A stretch of 64,000 nucleotides of DNA from JAGVSZ01 sp035456405 (GTDB lineage Bacteria; Pseudomonadota; Gammaproteobacteria; Burkholderiales; SG8-39), in assembly GCA_035456405.1 (NCBI GenBank), contig DATIDG010000049.1, forward strand, positions 124,001-188,000. The letters run 5' to 3'. Shown here one piece after another: positions 45,117 to 53,517 of the stretch (positions are counted from its first letter, which is position 1; every line of letters starts with the position of its first letter). Below the pieces are notes generated by a model that was not told where the DNA came from, made no database searches, and saw nothing but the letters and a program-made list of their open reading frames with translations. A program made the position numbers and the translations under genes.

Positions 45117-47674
45117 AGCTTCTTGAGTTTGTACACGAGCTCGAGCGCGTCGCGCGGGGCGAGCTCGTCGGGGTTCACCGCGTCAAGCAGGTCGAGCGCC
45201 GGGTGGCGTTCGGGTTCGGGAGCGGGCGGGGCCGCGAAGAGATCCGAGTGACCGTCGCGCTGGAGGCTGCGGTGCTCGAGCTCCTGCAGATAGCGGCGTG
45301 CCGCCCGGATCACCGCGCCCGGCACGCCGGCGAGCGCCGCCACCTGCAGGCCGTAGCTCTGGCTCGCGGGACCCTCCTCGAGCGCGTGCAGGAAGACGAT
45401 CCGGTCCTTGTGCTCGACCGCATCCAAGTGCACGTTCGCGACCTCGCGGTACTCCTGCGCGAGGCCGGTCAGCTCGAAGTAGTGCGTCGCGAAGAGGGTG
45501 TACGCGCGGGTGCGCTCCACCAGATGGCGTGCGATCGCCCACGCGAGCGCGAGCCCATCGAAGGTCGAGGTGCCGCGCCCGACCTCGTCCATCAGCACGA
45601 GGCTCGCTTCGGTCGCGTTGTGGAGGATGTTCGCGCTCTCGGTCATCTCGACCATGAACGTCGAGCGCCCGCCGGCGAGGTCGTCGGCCGCGCCGATGCG
45701 CGTAAAGATGCGGTCGATCGGGCCGATGCGCGCGGCGCGCGCGGGCACGAAGCTTCCGAGGTGCGCGAGCAGGACGATGAGGGCGACTTGCCGCATGTAG
45801 GTCGACTTGCCGCCCATGTTCGGTCCGGTGATGAGGAGCAGGCGGCGGGTGGGCGCGAGTCGCGTGTCGTTGGCGATGAACTGCTCGACCTGCGACTCGA
45901 CCACCGGGTGCCGGCCCGCGTCGATCTCGATCGCGGCCTCGTCCACGAACTGCGGGCGCCTCCAGTCGCGCGCGACCGCGGTTGCGGCGAACGCCGCGAG
46001 CACGTCGAGCTCGGCGACGGCGCGCGCGAGTGCCTGCAGCCGCGGGGCGTGCGGTGCCAGCGCCGCAAGCAGCTCGTCGTACAGCGACTTCTCCAGCGCC
46101 AGCGCCCGCTCCCGCGCAGAGAGGGCCTTTTCCTCGAAGGCCTTCAGCTCGGGCGTGATGTAGCGCTCGGCGTTCTTGAGCGTCTGGCGCCGGCGATAGT
46201 CCTCCGGCACCTTGTCGGCGTGCGCATTGCTGACTTCGATGTAGTAGCCATGCACGCGGTTGTACTCGACGCGCAGACTTGGGATGCCGGTGCGGCCGCG
46301 TTCGCGGGCCTCGAGCGCGACGAGGAAATCGCCGGCGTTCGACTGCAGCGCGCGCAGCTCGTCGAGCTCGGCGCTGCGTCCGGCGGCGATGACTCCGCCG
46401 TCGCGTACCATGGCGGCCGGCTCCGCGGCGATCGCGCGCCGCAAGGCGTCGACGCAGGCCTCGGGCGGCTCGAGCTCGCCGCGCAGTGTCGCCAGGCGAT
46501 TCGCCTGCTCGCCGGCCACCGCAGCCGCGAGATCGGGCAGGAGCGCGAGCGAATCGCGCAAGCCGGCCAGCTCACGGGGTCGCGCACTCTTGAGCGCGAT
46601 CCGCGCGGCAATGCGCTCGATGTCGGCGCAACGGCGCAGCACTGCCTGCATGGCCTGGTACGGGCCGGCACCCGCTTCGCCGGAGAGCGCCTCGATCGCC
46701 TCGTGCCGGGCGGCGAGCGCCGCGCGGTCACGCAGGGGGTGATGCACCCAATGGCGAAGCAAGCGGCTCCCCATCCCGGAGACGCACGCGTCGATCTCGC
46801 TGAACAGCGTCGGCGCGGGCGTGCCCCGCAGCGTCTCGGTGAGCTCGAGATTGCGGCGGGTCGCGGCGTCGAGCCGCACGTACGCATCGTCCCGCTCCGC
46901 GCGCAGCGCGACGACGTGCGTGAGCGACTGGGCTTGGGTCCTGCGCGCGTAGGCGAGGAGGGCGCCCGCGGCGCCGAGCGCGACGCCGAGATCCTCGACG
47001 CCGAACCCGGCGAGCCCCGCTGTGCCGAAGTGGCCCTCGAGCAGGCGGCGCGCGGCGTCGGTGTCGAACTGCCAGGGCGGCAGCCGCGTGACCGCGCCGA
47101 TGTCGGCCGGCAATGCGGGCGCGGCGTCGTCGGCAACCAGGATCTCGGCGGGGGCGACGCGCCGCAACTCGTCGAAGAGCGACCGCGCGCCGGTCTCCAA
47201 CACCCGGAAATCGCCGCTCGCGAGGTTAAGCCACGCGAGCCCGACCGTGCCGCGCACTGCAGCGAGCGCGAGCAGCACGTTGTCGGCCTTCTCGTCGAGA
47301 AGGCCTGCGTCGGTGAGCGTGCCGGGCGTGACGATGCGCGTCACGGCGCGCTCGACCGGTCCCTTCGCCGTTGCGACGTCGCCGACCTGCTCGCAGATCG
47401 CGACCGATTCACCCAGCTTCACCAGCTTCGCGAGGTACTGCTCGACCGAGTGCCACGGCACGCCGGCCATCTTGATAGGCTGGCCGGCCGAGCTGCCGCG
47501 CTGCGTGAGGGTGATGTCGAGGAGGCGGGCCGCCCTCTCCGCGTCCTCGTGGAAGAGCTCGTAGAAATCCCCCATCCGGTAGAAGAGCAGCATGTCCGGA
47601 TACTGGGCCTTGAGGCCCAGGTACTGCTGCATCATCGGGGTGTGCTGACCTCTTAAGCCCTCGTCCAACTTCAT
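45113..47674 (-). CDS. mutS: DNA mismatch repair protein MutS
   Basis: An 853-residue MutS. The N-terminal mismatch-recognition motif YRMGDFYELF, connector and clamp domains, and the C-terminal ABC-type ATPase with Walker A TGPNMGGKSTYMRQ (about residue 615), signature STFMVEMTE and Walker B LVLMDEVGRGTSTFDG are intact. It ends in the family's short dimerisation tail. The region upstream of ATG 47674 drops in GC content. The stop overlaps the start of the broken metallophosphoesterase gene, so the two were once co-translated. Confidence 0.97.
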   Translation of the reverse strand: MKLDEGLRGQHTPMMQQYLGLKAQYPDMLLFYRMGDFYELFHEDAERAARLLDITLTQRGSSAGQPIKMAGVPWHSVEQYLAKLVKLGESVAICEQVGDVATAKGPVERAVTRIVTPGTLTDAGLLDEKADNVLLALAAVRGTVGLAWLNLASGDFRVLETGARSLFDELRRVAPAEILVADDAAPALPADIGAVTRLPPWQFDTDAARRLLEGHFGTAGLAGFGVEDLGVALGAAGALLAYARRTQAQSLTHVVALRAERDDAYVRLDAATRRNLELTETLRGTPAPTLFSEIDACVSGMGSRLLRHWVHHPLRDRAALAARHEAIEALSGEAGAGPYQAMQAVLRRCADIERIAARIALKSARPRELAGLRDSLALLPDLAAAVAGEQANRLATLRGELEPPEACVDALRRAIAAEPAAMVRDGGVIAAGRSAELDELRALQSNAGDFLVALEARERGRTGIPSLRVEYNRVHGYYIEVSNAHADKVPEDYRRRQTLKNAERYITPELKAFEEKALSARERALALEKSLYDELLAALAPHAPRLQALARAVAELDVLAAFAATAVARDWRRPQFVDEAAIEIDAGRHPVVESQVEQFIANDTRLAPTRRLLLITGPNMGGKSTYMRQVALIVLLAHLGSFVPARAARIGPIDRIFTRIGAADDLAGGRSTFMVEMTESANILHNATEASLVLMDEVGRGTSTFDGLALAWAIARHLVERTRAYTLFATHYFELTGLAQEYREVANVHLDAVEHKDRIVFLHALEEGPASQSYGLQVAALAGVPGAVIRAARRYLQELEHRSLQRDGHSDLFAAPPAPEPERHPALDLLDAVNPDELAPRDALELVYKLKKL

Positions 47675-47961
47675 CTATTTTCTCCGGAATATAGCCTAAC
47701 TAGCTAAGTAAAATAGCTTAAATCGTCTAGCAGTGTCTTCCTGTGTCCAGGAGCGTCTGCCACCATCCAGCCGGTTTGGGGCGTTCCTGGGGCAGTTTTC
47801 CACGAACCCTGATCGAATTGGAGTAGCTTTCGGGGCAATTTTTGCGAGGCGCCGACCGATGATGAAAATCCTGACTCAGGGCGGCAGCTCAGATACCGAA
47901 CCATCCGCGCGTGGCGCGCGTGACTCGTTCACTTGTTGAGCGCGATGGGTAGTCAAGAACG
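47675..47961. other. AT-richer intergenic region at the left edge of an island
   Basis: These 287 bases separate divergent mutS and the exported-protein gene. Composition changes abruptly here, with AT-rich sequence around 47680-47725 (TAGCTAAGTAAAATAGC). Short open frames occur on both strands, but none has a recognisable product. No integrase or attachment-site duplication was found. A mutS promoter is expected here but no clear consensus is seen. Confidence 0.5.
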
Positions 47962-48444
47962 ATGAATAGCCCTCGGGCAAGCCGGCAACTCTGGTTAGCC
48001 GTCCGATGCCTGTTCCTGATCCTTTCTTTGTTGGGAGTTCTAACAGCTCGGAGCGAGCCGCTTGTTGGCCCTTCTGCGACACCTCATGAGGGAGAGCAGA
48101 AATCGGTACAGAAAACGGTCTTATGGGACCTCGTGGTTCTTGGTCGAATTGACGCGTGTTGGGTTTGTCAACACGGCCCGCCGCCGCACGTCAGCTATAC
48201 AATAGTTCTTGCTGGGAAAGCACCGACGGGGAAGGCCCAGGGACAGATTGCCCTTGCGGAAATGTCACCACGGCTGCTGCCAGAAGGAGGTACTCCTATC
48301 TACAGGAGCCAACGAGAGGAGATCTGCTATCTGAAGACTGTCACGCTGCCAGCCAATGAGAGCGCAAGTGTCTACAAGCTAATCGATGTTGAGGAAGCGA
48401 CACCCGAAAATCTGGCTAAGTTTCAGAGGACCGGCAAGCAATAA
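47962..48444 (+). CDS. Small exported protein of unknown function
   Basis: I do not recognise this 160-residue protein. It has an N-terminal hydrophobic segment (about residues 10-30) with a likely signal cleavage before EPLVGP. The mature part has a short cysteine pair (CWVCQHGPP) and one further cysteine (EEICYLK), which could form a disulfide or bind metal. Codon use is clearly less GC-rich than in the flanking genes, suggesting acquisition. It lies 46 bases upstream of the sialidase-like gene on the same strand and may be co-transcribed with it. Confidence 0.65.
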   Translation: MNSPRASRQLWLAVRCLFLILSLLGVLTARSEPLVGPSATPHEGEQKSVQKTVLWDLVVLGRIDACWVCQHGPPPHVSYTIVLAGKAPTGKAQGQIALAEMSPRLLPEGGTPIYRSQREEICYLKTVTLPANESASVYKLIDVEEATPENLAKFQRTGKQ

Positions 48445-48490
48445 CTTGAACGAAACGATACTCGTCGAATAAAGAGCTGTGGGGGCGAAT

Positions 48491-50344
48491 ATGGGCACGA
48501 AGCAAAGTAGACGCTTTTCGATCACGCTGACCGTTGTGTGTACGTCGCTATTGTTTTCCTCGTTTGTTGCAGTTTCGATTGCTCAGGGCGAATCCGCGGG
48601 GGCACGGTCTGCGACACCTTATTATGACGAGGGAGAGGCGGCGGCTGTCGCCAGGACCCTTGTTACTCCCGGCCTGCGGACGTACAGAGCCGCAGGGGGG
48701 ACGGACGTTCCGCTGATCGGAAGGAACGAACCCGCCGTCGCGGTCAACCCATGGGATCCCACCAACGTGGTGGTGGCCGGCCTGTTCGAAATTCGCGTTT
48801 CAACCGACACCGGAGTGACTTTCACTTCCGCTACACCATCCCCTGTACCCGGTACGCATGTTCGGTGCGGAGATCCCTCGGTGGCATTCGACAGTCGAGG
48901 GCGTCTTTTCTGGACGTTCCTTGGCTGCATTGGTAGCGGCATCGACGTTTTCATCGCCCAGGTTAACCCGTTAACCGGGGCCGTCATCGCTGGGCCCTTC
49001 AACGTGACTGCAGCCGCTGGCGTTCCCGGCAGCGCCGGTAATGGGAACGACAAGGAGTGGCTCGCCATCGACCGCTTCGTTGGAAGTCCCTTCCAAGACC
49101 GGATCTATGTGGTCTGGACGAACTTTCTGCCCACGGGCGGAACTGTTGTGCAAACGACATTCTCGACCGATCAAGGAGTGAACTGGTCGCCAGCGTTGAC
49201 GGTGTCGGCGGGTGGTGAGGGGTTTGTCTGGCCGAGCCACAATGCCGTGGCCTCCAATGGAGATGTCTATGTTTCGTACCATTCTCAACCGACTTTTGCC
49301 GCTAATGCGCCTGACGGGACAAGCGGCCGGATATTTGTCTTGCGATCCACAGATGGTGGCGCATTGTTTCCGCAGAAGAATGCCGCCTACACAGGAGGCA
49401 ACGCCGACATTACGTTCAATGTTCAGTTTGGCGTTCGGACTTTGAACCAGAATCGGTCGTGGACGCAGGGGGCCGCGCAGCCATGGGTATTGCCAGATCC
49501 GCTCAACGCCAACAATGTCTACGTGATAGCCGGTGACGATCCGACCAACGCGGCCCATGGTGGCACGAACGACGACCTAAATGTATATATCGTTCGCTCG
49601 ACTGACTCTGGAAGCACGTGGAGCAGCCCGACTCGGATTGACCGGGCCCCGGCCAACAACCACTCGTTCTTCCCCACCGCGACAATCGACGACAAGACAG
49701 CATGCATTGTGGTCAACTGGTATGACACGCGGAATGGCGCGACAAATGTGGATGGTAACTTCATGTTGGACCTGTTCACGACAATCAGCAACGATGGCGG
49801 TCTGACCTTTGCTTCTGAATCGCAGATTAACGATGCGCCGTTCGATCCTGACTTAGGCGCACCAGATAGATTTCCCCCGACCCGGACTTTGCGGATTGGG
49901 GAGTACATCGGCGTGACAGTCTCCAATGGGCTAGCGCATTCGGTATGGACAGGCAACACCGCTACCGGTCAGCAGATCCTGTACGAGAATAGTCCGGCGA
50001 AATGCCACGTCACGGTGGACCTCGATATCAAGCCAGGAAGCGTTCCGAACTCGATTAACACGACGAGCAAGGGCGTGATCCCGGTGGCGATTCTGTCGAC
50101 TGCAACTTTCGACGCGACCTCGGTCGATCCGCGCTCGGTGACTTTTGGCCCCGGTGCTGCGACGGAAGCGCACGGACGAGGACACATCGAGGACGTCAAT
50201 GGCGACACCATTCAGGATCTCGTGTTGCATTTCAGCACGCAAGAAAGCGGGCTGGGCGTCGGCGACACACAAGCCTGCGTCGATGGCACGACGTATGGCG
50301 GCGCGCCGATTCATGGCTGCGATACGGTAAGGATCGTCCGTTAG
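48491..50344 (+). CDS. Exported sialidase/BNR-like propeller protein with C-terminal adhesion-type domain
   Basis: A 617-residue exported protein. After a signal peptide the main part is a sialidase-like propeller with repeated BNR (Asp-box) motifs, such as SxDxGxTF-type STDTGVTFTSAT, STDQGVNWSPAL, STDGGALFPQ and STDSGSTWSSPT. The last 110 residues form a separate domain beginning VDLDIKPGSVPNSINTTSKG and ending GCDTVRIVR, which I associate mostly with large secreted proteins of deltaproteobacteria and planctomycetes. No catalytic sialidase residues can be assigned. ATG 48491 has GGGGGCG before it; GTG 48479 is an alternative. GC content is lower than its surroundings. Confidence 0.75.
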   Translation: MGTKQSRRFSITLTVVCTSLLFSSFVAVSIAQGESAGARSATPYYDEGEAAAVARTLVTPGLRTYRAAGGTDVPLIGRNEPAVAVNPWDPTNVVVAGLFEIRVSTDTGVTFTSATPSPVPGTHVRCGDPSVAFDSRGRLFWTFLGCIGSGIDVFIAQVNPLTGAVIAGPFNVTAAAGVPGSAGNGNDKEWLAIDRFVGSPFQDRIYVVWTNFLPTGGTVVQTTFSTDQGVNWSPALTVSAGGEGFVWPSHNAVASNGDVYVSYHSQPTFAANAPDGTSGRIFVLRSTDGGALFPQKNAAYTGGNADITFNVQFGVRTLNQNRSWTQGAAQPWVLPDPLNANNVYVIAGDDPTNAAHGGTNDDLNVYIVRSTDSGSTWSSPTRIDRAPANNHSFFPTATIDDKTACIVVNWYDTRNGATNVDGNFMLDLFTTISNDGGLTFASESQINDAPFDPDLGAPDRFPPTRTLRIGEYIGVTVSNGLAHSVWTGNTATGQQILYENSPAKCHVTVDLDIKPGSVPNSINTTSKGVIPVAILSTATFDATSVDPRSVTFGPGAATEAHGRGHIEDVNGDTIQDLVLHFSTQESGLGVGDTQACVDGTTYGGAPIHGCDTVRIVR

Positions 50345-50368
50345 AACCGAGCCACCCAGTCAGAACGA

Positions 50369-50394
50369 AAGAGCGGTCCTCCGGGGCCGCTCTT
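50369..50394 (+). terminator. Rho-independent terminator after the sialidase-like gene
   Basis: An 11-base-pair stem (50369-50379 with 50384-50394, one G-T pair) closes a TCCG loop, 24 bases after the stop codon, followed by CTTGCTC. The trailing T-run is poor, so it may be weak. Confidence 0.6.
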
Positions 50395-50776
50395 CTTGCT
50401 CGCAGCCGTGGCTCGTGACCGTCCTGGGTGATACGGTCATGGCTCATTCGCCAACCTAGCGGCGGGGCAGAACTCGGCGCACGACCACGCTGGATGGTGG
50501 GGGGGGTGCCAGCTAATTTCGTCGCGAGAAGTCGGTCCAGCAGGGGCACTCCGACGGACTCCGCCGAATGACCGGGGAGGCGGCGACGGCCGCGCTGAAT
50601 GCTGCCGACGGTCATGCCGCTGCGTGGTGAGGTCGGAGTCATCGTCGCGATTGACATTCCTCAAAGCCCCCGCACAGGGACGGCGCAGATTATTCCAAAT
50701 GGGAGTGTGTGGTAGCTAGCGAAAGGAGATGCAGAGGCATTCGCATTTCGCGTACCGTTTGCTAAGGAGGATGCAA
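50395..50776. other. Non-coding stretch before the cytochrome gene
   Basis: About 380 bases without a credible gene. The open frames on the minus strand (50232-50664) are proline- and arginine-rich and match no family I know. GC content rises again across this stretch, so it marks the right edge of the low-GC island. The last 15 bases hold the ribosome binding site of the next gene. Confidence 0.5.
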
Positions 50777-51214
50777 ATGAAAAATGCAACGACAATTTCA
50801 AGTCTTGTTGGGATTGCGCTCTTTTGCACTGCGAGCGCGGCCCTGGCGCAAGCGAAGCCGCAGGCGAGGGTGGATTTCGGCGAGCGGGAGTACAGGTCGA
50901 GCTGCGCGGTCTGCCACGGACTGAGCGGGAAGGGCGACGGTCCCTACCAGCCGTTCCAGGCCAAGAGCCCCCCAAACCTCACGACGCTCTCCAAGGCGAA
51001 CAGCGGGGTGTTCCCCTATCAACGCGTGTACGAGATCATCGACGGCAGACAGGCGGTCGCGGCCCATGGCCCGCGTGACATGCCGATCTGGGGCGCGCGG
51101 TATCTGGCGGAGAGCGCGGGGTACTACATGGACGTTCCGTACGACCCGGAGGCCTTCGTCCGCACCCGCGTCTCGGCGCTCGTCGACTACGTGTATCGCA
51201 TACAGGCGAAGTAA
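50777..51214 (+). CDS. Exported c-type cytochrome, single haem
   Basis: A 145-residue periplasmic cytochrome c. It has a signal peptide (cleavage after ALAQ), one haem-binding CAVCH motif and a likely axial methionine in PRDMPIWGARY. Full Shine-Dalgarno AAGGAGG (50764-50770) six bases upstream selects ATG 50777 over the ATG at 50771. Class I monohaem cytochromes carry electrons in respiratory chains; no oxidase or dehydrogenase partner is encoded nearby, so its partner is unknown. Confidence 0.85.
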   Translation: MKNATTISSLVGIALFCTASAALAQAKPQARVDFGEREYRSSCAVCHGLSGKGDGPYQPFQAKSPPNLTTLSKANSGVFPYQRVYEIIDGRQAVAAHGPRDMPIWGARYLAESAGYYMDVPYDPEAFVRTRVSALVDYVYRIQAK

Positions 51215-51247
51215 CGAAGCCCGTGCATCGCGCGAGCGGGCCCACCG

Positions 51248-51273
51248 CCCCGCTTGCGGCGGGGTTCTTCTTT
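51248..51273 (+). terminator. Rho-independent terminator after the cytochrome gene
   Basis: CCCCGC (51248-51253) pairs with GCGGGG (51259-51264) around a TTGCG loop, followed by TTCTTCTTT. It lies 33 bases after the cytochrome stop. Confidence 0.75.
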
Positions 51274-51298
51274 GCAGCGTCGGACTTTGACACGCAGA

Positions 51299-51976
51299 GT
51301 GAGGTCGGTCCTCCTGTTGTTCCTCGCGGTCTCCCCCTGGGGGTTGCTCGCCGGACCCGGGGCTGTCGGACCGGTACCGCACGAATGCGCTGCTCCACGA
51401 AACACCGTCGCGCTATCGTCCAGCCGTCAGGACGCACTTGACGCCTGCCAGGGCGCTCAGGCCGCAGTCGCATTTCTTGGCTCGCAAGGCTTTCAGGTTG
51501 GCGACAGGATCAAGATCGAGGTTGTTCGCACGTTGCCGGAGGGTGCCGGCCCGGCGGCGGCCGGCTGCTTTGTCCAGTCGGGCACGCGCGTCTTGGTCCT
51601 GACCTATGACAAGTTCAAGGCCAGGAGAACCTGGTTCACGGTCCCCGTCGACAGGAGGCTCTACCAGAGTGTCGCGACTCACGAAGTTGCTCACGCGCTC
51701 GCGTCCTGCAACTTTCGGATTCCCGCGCCCTCCATTCAGGCCAAGGAGTACATCGCATTCGTGGCCATGTTCGCCACGATGAGCGACTCGCACCGGCGCA
51801 AGATCCTGGAGGCCTTTCCGGGCGAGGGATTCGAGGACGAATCGAGGATGTCGGCCATCGTCTATATGTTTGATCCGCCGCGATTCGGCGTCGAGGCCTA
51901 CCGACACTATCTGAGGCCGGAAAACGGCCCCGCATTTCTGCGCGCGATCCTCTCCGGCTCGGCGCTCGTGGACTGA
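51299..51976 (+). CDS. Exported protein with HExxH motif, DUF6639-like
   Basis: A 225-residue protein with a signal peptide (LLLFLAVSPWGLLAG) and a putative zinc-metalloprotease motif HEVAH in SVATHEVAHALASCNF. It resembles proteins annotated as DUF6639, whose function is unknown. The mature part has spaced cysteines that may form disulfides. GTG 51299 is chosen because a terminator sits just upstream at 51248-51273, which makes the TTG at 51254, inside the hairpin, unlikely. No third zinc ligand can be assigned with confidence. Confidence 0.65.
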   Translation: MRSVLLLFLAVSPWGLLAGPGAVGPVPHECAAPRNTVALSSSRQDALDACQGAQAAVAFLGSQGFQVGDRIKIEVVRTLPEGAGPAAAGCFVQSGTRVLVLTYDKFKARRTWFTVPVDRRLYQSVATHEVAHALASCNFRIPAPSIQAKEYIAFVAMFATMSDSHRRKILEAFPGEGFEDESRMSAIVYMFDPPRFGVEAYRHYLRPENGPAFLRAILSGSALVD

Positions 51977-52033
51977 CAGCGTCGTCCGTGTGCTTCGACG
52001 ATTGCCGAGGAGAGCCTGCGCTGACTCGCCGTA

Positions 52034-52582
52034 CTACGCCGGCCGCAGCGGCGCCAGCTCCTGCTGCAGCCGCCTGCGGGCGCGATGCAGCGTCGTCCAA
52101 AGATTCGCGCTGGTGATGCCGAGCGCGCGGCACACCTGGGTCGACTCGTGGCCGAGCACGTCGGCCATGAGGAAGGCCCGCGCCGCCTGGGCGGGCATGC
52201 GCTCGAGGCGAGCCTGGCAGGCCTCCCAGAAGCGGCGCCGCGCCTCCACGTTGAGCGGCTCGTGCGCGGCCGGCGCGGCACCGGCCAGGCGCTCGGCGAC
52301 CTCGGCGCCGGTTGCGGTGTCGGCGTCGGCGAGCGCGTCGATGCTCACCGGCGCGCGCGTCCGCTCGCGGAAGCTGTCCGCGATCTTGTGCTTGAGGATC
52401 CCGACGAGCCAGGTGCGGACCGCGCTGCGCCCCTGGAAGCTGCAGCCGCCCTCGAGCGCGGCGACGAAGGTGTCCTGCACGAGGTCGCGAGCGACCTCGG
52501 CGTCGCGGACTTGCTGGAGGGCATACCGGTAGAGATAGCGGCTGTGCTCCTGCAGCCCGTTCTGGTCGATCGTGATTGTCAT
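52034..52582 (-). CDS. ECF-type RNA polymerase sigma factor
   Basis: A 182-residue sigma factor with region 2 (YLYRYALQQVRDAEVARDLV, then QDTFVAALEG) and region 4 (ESTQVCRALGITSANLWTTL, then HRARRRLQQEL). Such extracytoplasmic-function factors direct RNA polymerase to a small set of stress or surface genes. AGGAGAACGCC precedes ATG 52582. No zinc-containing or membrane anti-sigma gene follows; the 57 bases to the convergent neighbour are empty. The gene 28 bases upstream on the same strand encodes a degenerate lactonase-like protein, which may be its partner. Confidence 0.9.
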   Translation of the reverse strand: MTITIDQNGLQEHSRYLYRYALQQVRDAEVARDLVQDTFVAALEGGCSFQGRSAVRTWLVGILKHKIADSFRERTRAPVSIDALADADTATGAEVAERLAGAAPAAHEPLNVEARRRFWEACQARLERMPAQAARAFLMADVLGHESTQVCRALGITSANLWTTLHRARRRLQQELAPLRPA

Positions 52583-52610
52583 GGCGTTCTCCTGGCGATT
52601 CGATCAGGCA

Positions 52611-53312
52611 TTAGCGCTCGGCGATGGCCGCGACGACAGTCACGTCGCCATCCGCCGAGCGCAGCAGTTCGAGAGGCGCGCGCGCCACGTCGCGCCCGGT
52701 CGTGGCGATGCGTCGCGGCACCGCATCGGCCGAGCCCGAGGGCGCGACGACGAGGACTGCGACGGCGTTCCGGATCACCGGCGGAGTGAGCGTGGCGACG
52801 TAGTGGCCGTGCTCGAGGTCGTAGTCCGCGCGCACGAGGCGCTCGATCTCGTCGAGCGCCCGCCCGCCGGGCATGAAGCCGCCGAGCCGGCCGTCGGCGT
52901 CCAGCGCGAGGACGACGAGATCGAAGCGCGGCAGCAGTCCGGTGCGCAGGCCGAAGAAGGCGCGCAACTCCTGCTCGTAGGAGGCGGCCTTCAGCGGATT
53001 CGGGTGCTCGGCGATCTCGAGATGGAGGGCGCTCTCCGGGATCGGCAGGCGGCGGGCGAGCGCCCGCGGGCCGAGAGCCCCGGCCGGTCCCGAGTCGCTC
53101 AGGAAGAGGTGCGTCGCGCGCCAGAAACGCTCGTCCGCGAGTGGTGCCACGGCGAACGCCTCGACCACCGGCGTGGTGAGCGCCGCGGGCGAGAAGGCGA
53201 CGGTGAAGCGGCCGCTGCGTGCAAATGCCGCGCGACCATGGGCCGCGATCCGGGCCAGCAGTGGCGCGGCGGCGTCGGTGGCGACTGGAGTCGGTGTCCC
53301 GTTGAAGCCCAC
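52611..53312 (-). CDS. 6-phosphogluconolactonase-fold protein with altered active site
   Basis: A 233-residue protein of the NagB/6-phosphogluconolactonase fold. The match is clear in YEQELRAFFGLRTG, PRFDLVVLALDADG, ALDEIERLV and ATLTPPVIRNA. Normal catalytic features are missing: the GxDGHTxSLFPG loop reads DADGRLGGFMPG, so the catalytic histidine is arginine, and the GDER region reads SDSGPAG. It is probably not an active lactonase. GTG 53312 is preceded by AAAAGGAGTGCCGAA. Its stop is 28 bases before the sigma factor gene. Confidence 0.75.
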   Translation of the reverse strand: MGFNGTPTPVATDAAAPLLARIAAHGRAAFARSGRFTVAFSPAALTTPVVEAFAVAPLADERFWRATHLFLSDSGPAGALGPRALARRLPIPESALHLEIAEHPNPLKAASYEQELRAFFGLRTGLLPRFDLVVLALDADGRLGGFMPGGRALDEIERLVRADYDLEHGHYVATLTPPVIRNAVAVLVVAPSGSADAVPRRIATTGRDVARAPLELLRSADGDVTVVAAIAER

Positions 53313-53517
53313 TTCGGCACTCCTTTTCGTGACGAGGCGAATGATCGGCGGTCGCGCGCGCCGCGACCATTCGGGCGAGTGCGCAGCCGGACTCCGGGAA
53401 ACTGCGGAAGCCACGGCCGGAACTAAGTAGTTCTACCGAGTGCGTCCCATTGGCCCCGCTGCTAAGGTACGCACACGCGGCCGGAGACCGCTGCGGCGGG
53501 AGAGACGGAGAACGTTG

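Noticed and set aside
45080..47656. 858-codon plus-strand open frame opposite mutS
   Set aside because: mutS is unmistakable on the minus strand; the plus-strand product has no recognisable domain.
47704..47939. Small open frames between mutS and the low-GC genes as integrase remnants
   Set aside because: Neither strand shows integrase or transposase motifs; the frames are under 70 codons and overlap each other.
50232..50664. Minus-strand open frames after the sialidase-like gene
   Set aside because: Partly antisense to the end of that gene, proline/arginine-rich, no family match.
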